64,000 nt of DNA from contig NC_064212.1 of NCBI RefSeq assembly GCF_023101765.2, positions 3,224,001-3,288,000 on the forward strand, written 5' to 3'. A program made the position numbers and the translations under genes. The notes under the pieces were generated by a model. That model was not told the DNA's origin. It did not search any database and saw only the letters and a list, made by a program, of their open reading frames with translations. Origin of the DNA: Spodoptera frugiperda (taxonomy: Eukaryota > Arthropoda > Insecta > Lepidoptera > Noctuidae). Each line of letters opens with the position of its first letter. Positions within the stretch are counted from its first letter, which is position 1. Of the stretch, positions 48,801 through 60,687 are shown one piece after another.

Positions 48801-49658
48801 CGGAGCTGCGGATTGCCTAGTAGACCAGTCAATTTAGGAATTCACCTCGGAATTCGAGATACCCAGCTGTAATTTTGTATATTGACCCCCTAAAACTTGT
48901 CTCAAAACCTACATATGGTAGGGTGTAAGCAACCCTTAAAATTCAGGGTCAAAGGTCCAAAAATAGTTTTTTTAGAAATATCTCATTTCCTATGAGTTTT
49001 TGGTATTTTCATTGAATACCAATATTGTAGAATACAAAATTCTCTACAACTTTTGTGTAAACTTTTTTTTATACGGTGCACCGTTTTCGAGATGGAGGCC
49101 GGAGAGCGCGCGGTCACGGCTTCTCTTCAAAAAAAATTTTTTTAGTTTTCTTACTCACTTATTTTAATGAGAGATGATAATTTTTTTGAAGAGATGCAGT
49201 GACCGCGCGCTCTCCCTCTATATCGAAAACGGTTCACCGTATAAAAAAAAAAAGTTTACGCAAAAGTTGTAGAGAATTTTGTATTCTACAATATTGGTAT
49301 TGAATGCAAATACCAAATACCCATAGGAAATGAGATATTTCCAAAAAAAGCGCAAACAAACGTTTTTTGGGACCTTTGGACCTTAAAATTTAATGGTTGC
49401 TTACACCCTACGATATGTAGGTTTTGAGACAAGTTTTAGGGGGTCAATATACAAGTATACAAAATTACAGCTGGGTATCTCGCATTCCGAGATTCTGACC
49501 TAATTTAACCTTATTTGACTGGACTATAGTGGGTTATCGGGGTTCCGGCTCGAAAAGCAGGAGTAGGGATGGGGTGGTTTTTAGTCAGTAAGAGTCTGAC
49601 ACTCGCTCTCGCTTTATCCAAAACGGGAAAAGACAATGGATGATTTCCCCCTTAAAAA
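48801..49658 (+). mobile_element. R1 SINE split by a 706-bp foldback element
   Basis: The R1 head CGGAGCTGCGGATTGCCTAG (48801-48820) is separated from the rest (TAGTGGGTTATCGGGGTTCC onward, 49527-49658). Removing 48821-49526 and one TAG restores a continuous R1. Confidence 0.9.
48821..49526. mobile_element. F7 706-bp foldback element
   Basis: Two arms of about 320-340 bp form one long inverted repeat around a ~50-bp centre (about 49140-49188). Ends TAGACCAGTCAA and TTGACTGGACTA are inverted with one mismatch; TAG flanks both sides (48818-48820, 49527-49529). Arm landmarks: CGAGATACCCAGCTGTAATT, GACCGCGCGCTCTCC and its mirror. No ORF of note. Confidence 0.9.
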
Positions 49659-51154
49659 GCCTCTACTTCTACTCACTTTTTTAAACAAAAGTTATATTTG
49701 CAAAAGATTTGCAACCAGTGTAACCTAACCAAAGTAAGCGTAACGTAACCCAATCTAATTATCTCATAAAAAGGCCGATTTTTCTGTTGCATTTCAATTT
49801 GAAACCATGTTAACGGACTTTGCTTGTTATAGAAAGTACAATATTTTCCAAGTGACTTTACTTAAAAGCCACTTACGAGTATATCCTTCTCTATTAAAAG
49901 TACAGTAAAGTAAGTACAGAAAGTAGAGTAAACTTAGATCTAAATTATAAGTTGAAGATACCAACACAAGATCATAAAATTATTACAACTGTTATACACC
50001 ATTTAATGTCACGGTACACTAGACAGATAGGCGCACAATTTATACTAATAAATATGTGTACACTGTACTTACAAAACAGCACGTTGACATACACCAGTCT
50101 AACATTTCTGTAAGGGATTTTCAACTTTAATGTTTTGTAATAGAGCTGAATTTCGTAGAAGGCCAAATTAGTGAAGATTGATGTGCTGTTCTATGTGTTT
50201 TATTTCCAAGTAGGATTTTATTGATTGGTTATTGAAAACGAATATAGTGTAATGGTTAAGTAAAAAAATCTAAAATTTCTTTTCAGACTTACTGCGTAGT
50301 CATCTTGACATACATAATACAATACATATTATCAGAAGCGTAACAAACAATTTATCGAGTAATTTTTATTGTTTTTCAACCTATTTCCTTTTGTATTTAT
50401 AACGATTTTCATCCCTATTCCGAATCACTTGTATAAAAGTCTTATACTTCTCCAAATTAAACCATCAAATAGTTGGATGCTTTCCTGCCACCGCCAGGGT
50501 ATAAAACTACTAGTATAATTTAATAATTATGTAATTGTGATGAAATACGTCTAGAGATAGTTGCAAGATTGAATACGGACATAGATATTTATTAAGTTAA
50601 CAAGTTTATAACTGCCAAACCACAGCACATAGAATATAGATTATGACCGCTAAATCAAACACAAACTAAAAAAAAAGAAATAGCGCAATATTTCCAATAA
50701 ATGGAACACAGTAGGTACCTAAACTACATTATCGGCAGTGTTGCCTTATGCAATTACACAAAACATATCTCTTTTAAAATCTAAATAGACTTTAATCACG
50801 ATATTTTGGTGATAATATCATATCAGCCAATAATTAACAGAGAACAAACAGCTACCGATTTCAAATATACTCTTTCATGTGCCGACTTTCATAAAAGTAA
50901 ATGTAAGTACATGTCCTGCTATTAATTAAACGATAAGGGGATCTTAATTAATTTTGTTGTATGTTTTATAAGTAGGTAGGTATGAAGTCATGCTTAGGTA
51001 ATGACTAGGTTGATTGCAAAGGAGGTTACTAGTGGGTAGTGGGTCACTGTTTTTTAGTTCAGCAATCATTGTTATGTTAGTGTATCCTTTTTTCATTATA
51101 GAGAGTGCTGCTGCCTTGGTTGGTTTATACAAAGAAAAACATAATATATCTCAT
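49659..51154. other. noncoding stretch
   Basis: AT-rich; no gene or repeat family recognised. Confidence 0.5.
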
Positions 51155-51450
51155 AGACCGGTAAACAAGTAGACGGATCACCTGAAGGTAAGCGATTGCG
51201 GCCGCCCATGGACACCCGAAACACAAAAAGCGTTACAAGTACGTTGCTGGCCTTTTGGGAGTTAGGAATTTAATGGATGTTGGGGAATCGGGGATTGGGA
51301 AGATTGGGAAGCGGGGTAATTGGGCATCTGGTAACCTAACACACACAACGCAAGCGTTGTTTCACGTCGGTTTTCTGTTGTATCAGTCCGGCCAAGCCAG
51401 TTCATTCGTGCCTAAGCATCTACACACACTTGAAGCGCGTTCATGAATCA
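51155..51450 (+). mobile_element. S3 SINE-like element, longest copy
   Basis: From GACCGGTAAACAAGTAGACG through GCCCATGGACACCCGAAACA and GTTGGGGAATCGGGGATTGG to CACAACGCAAGCGTTGTTTC. No tandem duplication here, unlike 6620-6902. The frame at 51255-51446 is internal to it. Confidence 0.85.
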
Positions 51451-52314
51451 TGTGTAGCGGAGAGCGCTGCTACCTGGTCTTTACCTCCTGTGCATGGTCC
51501 CTTAGTCCTTGGAAAGAGTAGACCAATAGAATAGAGATGGTTCTGTAGATATTTTTCTATGGCTGATAGTCGTCAGATCCTACTTTTTGTCAGATAAAAT
51601 TATATTGTTTCTATATATTTTCCTTTTTGTAATTATAGCCGCTAAGTAGCAATATTCTTTGCTGTGTAGAAAATTGAATTGTTAAAAATATCAAACAATA
51701 AAATGCAACAACAACCACATTAATAAAAATAATATGTATAAAGTAATTTGTAGAAAAAAAAACTAGTAATACTGCGCACACATGGAAGGAAATTAAATTC
51801 CTGAGTGCGTGCGTTGTCGCACTAAATTAAAAAATAATTCAATGACTTCTAATTGTTGAGCGGCGCGCGCGGGGTTGATTGCACATTGAGCTACTATAAC
51901 CAGTATATCTTGGCCTCGCTTTGTATGAGCTTTCCTCACATTCAAATGTCAGTTTATAGTAGTTATGTATAGCTTGATATGTACCTGTGTTTACTTGATA
52001 AAATCTTCACAGCGCGGGTAAAAACAATGATCGATATTATACAGTCGTGTTTTAAAATAATCATAGACATTGCTGACGTCATGATTTTTCTTGTATCTCT
52101 ATTTAGATCGTTATAATATTGTTATGAGATTGTATAATTGTTTATTTGTAACGGATAGCCTTGAAAAGTAGAGAAGTATAGGAGATTTTCTTGTGTGTTT
52201 TTACTGATTTAGAGCATGCTTAATGAATTTTTCATCTTTAGAAAATTATTTTAATAGTGAATACTATAGGATTGTAATCTTTTCCTAGTGAAAACTCAAT
52301 TTCAGGAAAGCTTT
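51451..52314. other. noncoding stretch
   Basis: A short CpG-rich patch (GCGGCGCGCGCGGGG) near 51860. Otherwise AT-rich, no gene. Confidence 0.5.
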
Positions 52315-52469
52315 GGAGCTGCGGACCAGCGTTACAGGTTTCCGGGGCTCCGGCTCAAAGCAGGAGTAGGAACGGGATGGTTTTTAGTCAGTAAGAGTCT
52401 GACACTCTCTCACCTCACCCAAGGCAGTGGAGAAGTCACTGGATGACTTTCCGCTCTCAAACAAAAAAA
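52315..52469 (+). mobile_element. R1 SINE-like retroposon
   Basis: GGAGCTGCGGACCAGCG head, core, tail and terminal A-run all present; small deletion after the head. Confidence 0.85.
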
Positions 52470-52732
52470 GGGTAAGGAACACCGTGAATGGAAAGCTAGT
52501 GCATTCATATAAAAACCTATAGTAGTTTAGTACATCATTTGTTCAGAAAAAGTAAACAAAAATTGTGAAAATGTAAAGAAAAAATATCCAAGGCTAATTA
52601 CGGCGCCATTTTGTTAAATAAAAATAAATCGAAACAGGAAACGCGATTGTACTTCTACTTACTACGAACACAACACACATTTAATTTAAAAAAAATACAT
52701 AACTAGTACCTAGTACTTAAATTACATGTTGC

Positions 52733-52776
52733 ATGCAAATTAAGACCTTATGCATCATACAATTATGTATGCAAAT
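52733..52776. promoter_or_regulatory. paired POU octamers
   Basis: Two perfect ATGCAAAT sites at 52733-52740 and 52769-52776 with ATGCATCATACAATTATG between. Possible POU/homeodomain binding; unproven. Confidence 0.2.
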
Positions 52777-53082
52777 CATTCTTATCTATTTTTGATACCA
52801 CGTCACTTTTTAATGAATTATAACTTTATGAATATAATCGTTTTAATTGCTGTTATTGATATATAAATAGATATGAAGAAGTATATGTTAAGAATCTTCC
52901 TTATATGGATTTTTAATATGGATCGACAGACAGATGTGATTAATTTTATTAGTTTAATTGCATTTTTTGCTTCCAAAGTTGTCTTTTTTGGTTGGTTAAT
53001 ATTGATTTAAATCGTGAGTCGGTTTTGAAAATTTCCGTTATTATTTCTTAAATGGTCATTGGTTAAAAGGGTCTACATATAT

Positions 53083-53485
53083 AATGTGATAGGGGTGAGA
53101 CTTCTAACCCGTTAAGGCTGAGTACTACATCTAATTTTATCGACAAAAGTCGCGGGTCGAAGGGGTCGAATCCCCTCCCCCTAAAAGTTATGGCTATTTT
53201 AATATTTTTTTAACTTTTTTGATATCAAAGGTTGTATGCGTCGTAGAAACAAAAAAAAAACGACAAACGGTAGCTAATAACCTTGGCTAACTAATTCATT
53301 ACTTTTTTATATGTTTGAAAATGTTTTGGTGAGAAAAAAAATCATTTGTGAATTATTTTTACCGAAAAAATCACTATTTTTCAATATTTTCAATTAGGGG
53401 TTCAACCCATATTATTTTTTTTTGTCGATAAAATTAGATGTAGTACTCGGTCTTAACGGGTTAGAAGTCCCAACCCTATCACATT
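53083..53485. mobile_element. F6 MITE with ~66-bp terminal inverted repeats
   Basis: Left AATGTGATAGGGGTGAGACT (from 53083) is mirrored by AGTCCCAACCCTATCACATT (to 53485); pairing continues through CTAACCCGTTAA, GTACTACATCTAATTTTATC and GACAAAA. The interior is AT-rich and noncoding. A clean target duplication is not evident beside the following (TA)n. Confidence 0.85.
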
Positions 53486-53496
53486 GTATATATATA

Positions 53497-53646
53497 TAAC
53501 GTACCTAGAAGTGATGTCGCGATATTTTAAATCAACATGTCTTCGAAAGTATTTGTATCCGTAAGAAAATAAAAAAACACGTGTCTAATATTTTAAAATA
53601 AACTACCAGACGGACATTACAATACAAATTACCTACTAATCCACTA
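53497..53646. repeat. dispersed repeat RA, copy 3 (right half)
   Basis: Begins at AACGTACCTAGAAGTGATGT and runs to CAGACGGACATTACAATA. The left half is absent; F6 ends directly beside it. Confidence 0.75.
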
Positions 53647-54006
53647 TATTGATTGATGCTCTAATAAATCCGAACTAACGTAATTAAATAAGTAATCATT
53701 AGCCACACGGTAGTGTTTAAAGTTACCTATAATAAAAATAATTTCGTTATTCGATCACGCGTCCTATGTTCGTGCAAATGTCCAATTATAACTAAGTATC
53801 ATTAATTCCTTTTGTTTCGCACGTAGCTCAGACAAAGGATATATTTGTAATTTTATAATTGTAAATACATTTTTTTATGAGACTTTGCTTGTATAAAAAT
53901 TAAAAGGTTTTGTAGAAAAATTGGAATAAAATTCCTTGATTGCTAAGTTACTGGTGGATGGCATATGATAGGTGAGGGAAATGATGAAGTATGAGACACC
54001 TGTTTT

Positions 54007-54142
54007 AATGGGGAAAATAATCCAATGTCTTCTTCCGCCTTGGGCGAGGCGAGAGGGAGTGTCAGAAAGAGTCTGACACTCCTTCTCGCCTCTGACTAAA
54101 AACCACCCCGTTCCTACTCCTGTGGTAATCCCGCTTGGTAGC
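54007..54142 (-). mobile_element. R1 SINE-like retroposon with internal hairpin
   Basis: Minus copy in which GAGGCGAGAGGGAGTGTCAG (54045-54064) is followed after 8 bp by its reverse complement (54073-54092), one mismatch. The usual R1 has only one of these. Confidence 0.85.
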
Positions 54143-55639
54143 CCTGATTAGATATCAGCCCTATTGGGCCCCATCTGTGGTAGTCTGAAGTCTGATGGCC
54201 AGTATATAACAAACCAATCAATCGTAATCGTAACGTTTCGATCTCGTTAAAGGTTAAACATACTCTTATTACGCTATCTGTTTTGAGTTTATTCATTACA
54301 AACAAACGCCAACTTATATTTAATAAGCATAGATTATCACTTAAAATCGTCCAGAAAAGTGCGTACAAAGCGACAGGAAATATCGTCAAAGAAAAACACT
54401 CTATATATCGATTTCGCGAGAAAAAAAACATTGTAAAGTGCTTGCTCACAGATAACATTAATTGATATTACATTCTAGTCTAGATAATTATTAGAGATAC
54501 TAAACAATGATAAAGTGCCTAGAATAGTAGTACATATACAATGATACATATATACTCTAAAATATAACCTGCGATAATTGTTTTTCATTTACCAAGCACG
54601 CCGTAAGTGATTATTAAGTCGTTCAAATGTATTTAAGGTGTTCAAACTAAGTGCCGACTACTTAGTTGATTGTGTAATGGCCAGTCGTTGCATTTTATCA
54701 CAATTTCGATTCTTGTACACACATAGTACCTACTTAATTGTACCTAAAAAAACGTAGCACATTGTAACTGTGTCTAGAAAAACGTAGCTAAGGTTTGAAG
54801 TAAAAAACGTTTACAAACGTGTTAATATTGCAAAAAAATATACTTCAAAAGACGAGCAGATGTCGAAAATCCAGTCTTGTATAGTTAATTACTGTTTTTT
54901 TATTTTTCATTATGTTAATTAAGTTCTTAAGCAGCTAAGCACGAGTTAGGCGCTTTGTTGATATGAGGCATTAAAAATTAATTGGTCGTTAATGTCTCTA
55001 AAATAGTTTACTAGCAAAACATGTTAATTGCTTTATTAATCTTTTACATTGCTGAAGACACGAAGATATATGCATAAGTGGGATATATATAAGTGAGGGA
55101 TACATATAAGTGAGGTTTGCATGAATCATAGAATAAAGTATTATAATTAAAATGTTTAGGGGAATAACCTCTTGCGTACTACAATAACAAAATATGTCAG
55201 TTATGTTTTGTTATTGCAGGGACCAGTAACGGTTTTAGAATAAGTCCTAATTTGAATTTAAAAATAGAACACGAATGGTTTTATTGGCAGTAAAAAGCAA
55301 ATTGAGTGTGCAAAAAGTTTGTGTTGCAACAAAACTTTTTTGATAAACATGCACGTAGCTGTGTGATGTATTTATGAGTTGAAAAACTTGACAAAATACT
55401 TAGCGGTTTGAACATGTTTTTCATTTTTGTAGTTTCTAGATAGTTTCTAGACCAAGTATATTGTCTGGAATCCAGTTTCCATGCTTAGAATGTGCTAATG
55501 TGAATTTCGAAATAAAAAAAAACCATTTCGTGTTCACTGCAAAATCAACGAAGCAATCAAAATTTAACTTAACACTACACAACAAGACAGCGAGCCTGCG
55601 TGTAATCTATCACAATTATTTCAATCATCATCAATTCAT

Positions 55640-55960
55640 CAGTTTTGACGAACGGTGTGTGCCGCGTACGGCTGCGCTGCGGTGCAATTTAACCCTAGAA
55701 TGCGCGCGGAAATGTCAGTCGGCATAGCGGCAGCTGCGGGCGCTTCTGGCCTCACTTTCAACTTGGTACTTTCGCGCAACCATAAATTACTGACGACGTT
55801 CGGACATCGCCTTCCCGTGCGGGCACTAATTGCAAACAAATATCGCCCTTCGCGCCTGCGCACTCCACACCCGTAATTATGGGATCGTTTGCCCGCTACG
55901 TAAGTGCAGCTTTGTGTAAGGACATTAGATGCGCACGCTGACTTCGCATTGATACTTACC
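55640..55960. promoter_or_regulatory. CpG-rich non-repetitive block
   Basis: About 320 bp, CpG-dense (for example TGCGCGCGGAAATGTCAG) with ATAAATTAC and CTAATTGC homeodomain cores. Overlapping frames run on both strands (55639-55971 minus, 55655-55876 plus), but neither shows a protein family, so they are read as composition effects. Could be a distal enhancer or a promoter. Confidence 0.3.
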
Positions 55961-56149
55961 ATTGCCTGCAAGCGGTAACCGTTTGCTAAGAGGGGTCGAC
56001 CGGTTTAGTCTAACTAGCCTTTGTAACAAATTGAATTGACGAGGAAAATAAGTTAATCGTTGGTTTTTCTAACAATTACGTTTTCTGAGAACATAGGTTT
56101 AGCTTATATGGATGTTGGACTGTTTCAATTATGTTGTGTTAGTCACGTT

Positions 56150-56335
56150 GTTGGGGCGATTCGGTCTGTGACGCGCATTATCGGTCGATATGCGTCAAGT
56201 TTATGACGCGCATAAATCTTGCGGGAGAGGCCGATAGGACCGATAAGAGCGGCGCGGAGAATTGGCGACTCGGGTCTCTCTAGGTGGGCCCGGCGTTTGG
56301 GGGTTGTTGTGTTTGCGTGGTCGCTTAGTAACTCG
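56150..56335. promoter_or_regulatory. GC-rich block with repeated GACGCGCATWA
   Basis: TGACGCGCATTA and TATGACGCGCATAAA lie about 40 bp apart with CGATATGCGTCA between. The second is an imperfect palindrome. Non-repetitive otherwise. Confidence 0.25.
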
Positions 56336-56428
56336 TGATTTATTAACGAACATTATTTTATATTAATTGATTAATATTAATTAACCGTGAAAAGTTAATT
56401 TTAAAGTGTTCGGACGTGTAATACTTGC

Positions 56429-57690
56429 TTTTTTTTTTTTTTTTTTTACATTTAATGGGTCGACGTTTGACCGCTATCTCACCTGATGGTAAGTGATGAT
56501 GCGGCCTACGGTGGAGCACGTCTGCCCATAAGCAACCTATTCACTCGGGCCTTGAAGACACCCAGGTTATACCCATCAGGAAACACAGACTCCGGCAAGG
56601 AGTTCCACTCCCTAGCAGTTCGCACAAGGAAGCTTGAAGCGAAGCGCTTCGTGCGAGTTGGTGGGATATCTACCATGAAGCGGTGACGCCTCGCCGATTG
56701 TCTTGTGGTTCGATGATGAAAAGGACTAGGGGGAATCAAGTTGTGCAATTCCCCCGCACACTCTCCGAAATGTATCCGGTAAAAAACGGAAAGGCTTGCG
56801 ACCTTGCGCCTGTGTTCAAGGCTTTGAAGCCGGGCCTCCACAAGCGCATCGTCATTGATGAGCCTCTTGGCACGCCTTTCAATGTGTTCGAGCGCATCTA
56901 GCTGGCATTTAGCCGAGCTGTCCCAAAGGTGAGAACAGTACTCCATACATGACCGAACCTGCGCTTGGTACAGGCTCAGCAGTTGTTTCGGTGTGAAGTA
57001 CCGTCTCACCCTCCAGAGGATACCCAACTTCCTACCAGCCTGATGCGCCTTCGACTCTATATAAGAGCCGAAGTTTAGCGTTGGCGATAGAGTTACGCCA
57101 AGAAGCTCTAGATGATCCGATATTGGAACGGATACATTTCGGAAAGTAGGAGCCAGCGGAAATTGACTCCGTTTGGCAGAGAATAGACATGGTTTTGGTA
57201 GCGTTGAACTTGACCAAGTTGGCGTCACCCCAATCGGAGACCGCCTTCAAGGACGAGTTCAACCGTTCGACCATGGATTCTCTTAGAGACTGGATCTGTG
57301 TTCCGCTAGTCCGCGCATCGGACACATACCTTTCAACAACTGTGCTGTCATCTGCATACCCAAAGATACCGGGCTTAAGCAGGTCGTTGATGTGCAGCAA
57401 AAAGAGCGTTGCTGAAAGTACTGACCCCTGAGGGACTCCGGCGTTGATACCAAATTGGTCAGACGAGCAGCCATCGATGACTACTCGAATTGACCGAGCC
57501 GTCAGGAAGTTTGCAATCCATCTGCACAGATCAGCGAAAAGTCCATATACAGGAAGCTTGCCGATAAGGCTGTCGTGCCAAAGTCTGTCAAAGGCCTTCA
57601 ATATATCAAGCGAGATCGCTAATGCCTTCCCGTGCTTCTCGATGATTTCGCTCATAATGTGGGTGGCATACGCAAGAAGGCTTTCAGTTT
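56429..57690 (-). mobile_element. 5'-truncated non-LTR retrotransposon (CR1/jockey-like)
   Basis: Runs on the minus strand from about 57690 (truncated inside the reverse transcriptase) to a 19-A tail (56447-56429). It keeps the RT palm to the C-terminus and a ~60-bp 3' UTR. Clade not resolved from sequence alone. No clear target duplication seen. Confidence 0.9.
56506..57690 (-). pseudogene. reverse transcriptase remnant, frameshifted
   Basis: First frame (to about 57190) reads SLDILKAFD (motif A), GVPQGSVLSATLFLLHINDL (motif B) and GYADDS (catalytic YADD at 57358-57347). The homology then moves to another frame (CLFSAKRSQFPLAPTF..., from about 57195) and continues to ...FKARVNRLLMGRRAPP and a stop at 56508-56506. 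One frameshift lies near 57185-57200, and the endonuclease and N-terminal RT are missing, so this copy cannot encode an active protein. It would act in target-primed reverse transcription in an intact element. Confidence 0.88.
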
Positions 57691-58669
57691 TACTAACTAA
57701 CAAAAAATAGTTACGTATGTAACTGCTAGTAAAAGTAATTTTGGTTAATATAATTAATTGTGTTTAATGTGCATTAGGTACATAGACACATTTGTTAACT
57801 CAGAACAAATAAATTAACTACAAATCAAGGTCTGTTACTAGTTTCAAGTCAAAAAAGACTCTTCATCATGAGCGGCGTACGCAGAGCTGGTGTCGTCGTG
57901 CAACTTCCTCTCTCTCTATTTTGAGTTAATTTAGTAAGACTCGCGATAGTTATTATATAAAAACAACTGTTTATACGACTGAGAGTGGGGGAGCGGCTTG
58001 TAGCTTACATAGTAAAAACATTAGTTGACTTTGGATTTTAATTTTCCTTTCCAGATAATTGCTTAGAAATATTTCATTATATCATCATTATATCAGCCCC
58101 AAGTTGTCCACCACTGAACCTGCCATGATTTTTTGATCTTTTTATATCTAACCCGTCGGAAGCGATTCAACCGACCTGCATGATCCAGAATGCAACATAA
58201 ATTTTTAACTTTAATAATTTAAGTTGTTAAGTAAATAATAAGCTAAACCTATAATCACTTAAAAACAAAAAAAAGTACATAAATTCATACATATAACCCC
58301 CTAACCCTTTCAACGCGACAGTCGGGTCTAATCGTCCGGCGCGACGTTAATCGCACTCGCCTTGCCAGCCAAGTGATTTGCAAACATCCGTATTTCATTT
58401 TAATAATCCAGAATTGCATATATTAAAGAATAACGTTCACCGATACAGTTTTGTCTGTGTGTGTGTGAGTTCAGGTCTAGAAATAGGATCAAGACTTTCA
58501 TTATCATAAGGATGGTTTACAAACAAAAATTGTTAATATTTTCTATCGAAATGTGTGGGGTTTTACTTTTAATTTTCGAAATATTGGAAGTATCATGGAA
58601 AAATTCTATCATTTACAACATTAATTGGAATGCTTGTAGGGGCACTTATTATTGATATGAATAAAATTA

Positions 58670-58826
58670 GTTAGGATTTTCTCCTGTGTTGTGGGTGTGT
58701 TTAGAACCTTACAAGTTCACATACATATGTATATTTGTCACCCACACCAGAAACAACAATTTGTGGATCACACAAAGAGTTACTCTGTGCGGGAATCGAA
58801 CCCGCTACACGTTATGCGATAGCCGG
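58670..58826 (-). mobile_element. S2 tRNA-derived SINE, lacking A-tail
   Basis: Perfect B box on the minus strand (58802-58792), GATTTTCTCCTGTGTTGTGG at the 3' side. Confidence 0.85.
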
Positions 58827-59370
58827 TAGCTATTAATTTTTTCTGTTTTGTTTAGTATTGTAATGCCAGCTTTACGTTAGTTTTACAGTATATGGAAAAA
58901 AAACTAAAAACAACCAAAAACACAATTATAGGATTAAATAATCCCCTAATAGTTATAATCACGATAATAATCGTCAGTTACGGAGGAAAATAAATTCCAT
59001 GATTCAATGTTACAGAGGTCATTGACATCGTTACATTTCAGCCAATTTAGTATCAGATATAAATATAATTTCAAGTGACAATAGTCCAATTGTAAAGGGT
59101 CGTACACTGATAACCATGTGTTGACAAAGAACAGGAAAATTATTTTCCACACTATTGATTTGTGTGACATGTTAATATTTATTTAAATTATGGAAATTTT
59201 ATAAAATTACTGAAGATATTGTGTTGTTAGTCAAGGGGTCGTGAATACCATGTTGAGCAGTGAAGTATTTGGTATGTTGTAAAGGGTTGTAAAGGGTTTT
59301 TTTTGTTGGAGTATGGAAAAGTATCTAGTATTTCGGCAACAGGCTGATCTGGTATTACTAATATAAAAAT

Positions 59371-59458
59371 CGCCTCGAGTGGTCGCAAGTGCGACTACGA
59401 TCCGGATAAGGGGTTTCAGGTTCGATTCCCGGGCGACAAAATATTACTGGGGGCAAAA
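59371..59458 (+). mobile_element. S4 tRNA-derived SINE head
   Basis: CGCCTCGAGTGGTCGCAAGT with B box GGTTCGATTCC at about 59419. The 5' half of the S4 family, body missing. Not a tRNA gene: no matching acceptor stem found. Confidence 0.6.
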
Positions 59459-59494
59459 CAATAGGTATGATGTTGTTTTAAATTTTAACATTAA

Positions 59495-59672
59495 CTAGCT
59501 GACCCGACAAACTTTGTACCGCCTTAGACATTTTTTCCCCCTTTAAACCTTCCCTGAACTTCACCAAATAATTCAAGGCTTACTAGAAGACAAAATTAGC
59601 CAAATCGGTCCAGCCGTTTTCGAGTTTTAGCGAGACTAACGAACATTAATTCAATTTTACATATAAGAAGAT
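59495..59672 (+). repeat. T1 LINE-tail-like repeat
   Basis: CTAGCTGACCCGACAAACTT, CCAAATCGGTCCAGCCGTTT, AGCGAGACTAACGAACA. Confidence 0.7.
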
Positions 59673-60540
59673 TTAGTTAAAATATTATATGATATATATT
59701 AATATAAGCTAGAAAACTATGGCATTGCTGACTGTACGAGCACGTCTATCAAAGCGATTAATCATAGATTCATAGAACGTTGATTAAACACGTTTAATTA
59801 TACATGTTAATTAAGCGATTAGCTCACTTATAAATAAAATTGTTTGTCATGAAAATAAGTTTTTAATCATTCGATATTTATAATGTTGGTTAAGTATTTA
59901 TATATTAGGTAACTATGTAAATATGGAAAATTATTTGAGGTCATGAGAATTGAGGGGATCATCTATAAGAGCTTAAATGTTTAAATTCTAATATAGGAAG
60001 TATATTTATATCTTACCAATAGTGTAAGTGCAAAAGTTTGTGAGTTTAAATGTTTGTTACTCAATCACGTCAAAATGACTGAAGGGATCGCAGTAAAATT
60101 TGGAACATTACGGTCTGGAATAACATATCGGACTTTATTCTTATGCAATAGATAATGTATTTGCAATAGTTTGTGAGGATACATGTTTGTTAGATAGTCT
60201 TTCATACCAAAACTACTGAACGGAACTAAATGCAATTTGGCTCTTAAATAGATAATAATCTGGAATAGGTTACTTGGCCGTAGACCATCTGCTTACCAAG
60301 GTGGATGATTAGAATAATTCTGACAGCCATAAGGGTACCTAATCAGAATGTTTAGTTTGACAGTCAACGGGCGCAATACACAATATTGTGACACATGTCA
60401 GTGCTATCAGTGCAAATACAATTTGACCTAAGTAAAATGCATTAGCTGAGGTTTTTGATTCTAAAATTCTGAGAAACAGCACTAAGTTTGGATTTGTGTG
60501 CTTTTTGGCAATAGGGCTGCCGCATGAATCACAAACTTTT

Positions 60541-60687
60541 GAAGGGAGAAATCATTCAATGACTTCTCCCGCCTTGAGCAAGGCGAGAGGGAGTGTCACA
60601 CTCTTACTGACTAAAAACCACCCCGTTCCTACTCCTGCTTTTCGAGCCGGCGCCCCGGTAACCCGCTAGGTAGTCCGCAGCTCCGGA
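60541..60687 (-). mobile_element. R1 SINE-like retroposon
   Basis: Nearly complete minus copy, from CTCCCGCCTTGAGCAAGGCG to GTAGTCCGCAGCTCCGG on plus. Confidence 0.88.

Larger units (their letters stand above)
53647..56428. other. noncoding stretch with CpG-rich blocks
   Basis: Contains the R1 copy 54007-54142 and two GC-rich blocks listed separately (55640-55960, 56150-56335). The rest is AT-rich with no gene. Confidence 0.5.
57691..60540. other. noncoding stretch with repeat fragments
   Basis: F4-related sequence (about 57835-57950), S2 (58670-58826), S4 head (59371-59458), T1 (59495-59672) and a T1-type piece (about 60008-60275). No gene. Confidence 0.5.

Noticed and set aside
53155..53180. 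B-box-like GGGTCGAATCCCC
   Set aside because: Lies inside the F6 MITE and has no A box at the right distance.
54114..54458. 114-codon open frame on the minus strand
   Set aside because: Its C-terminal part is read through R1 sequence; the rest is hydrophobic AT-rich sequence typical of chance frames.
55639..55971. 110-codon open frame on the minus strand (and 73 codons on plus)
   Set aside because: CpG-rich composition lengthens frames on both strands; no family motif and no convincing splice pattern. Kept as a possible regulatory block.
59371..59458. tRNA-like sequence with GGTTCGATTCC
   Set aside because: Belongs to a dispersed SINE family (S4); the acceptor stem does not pair.
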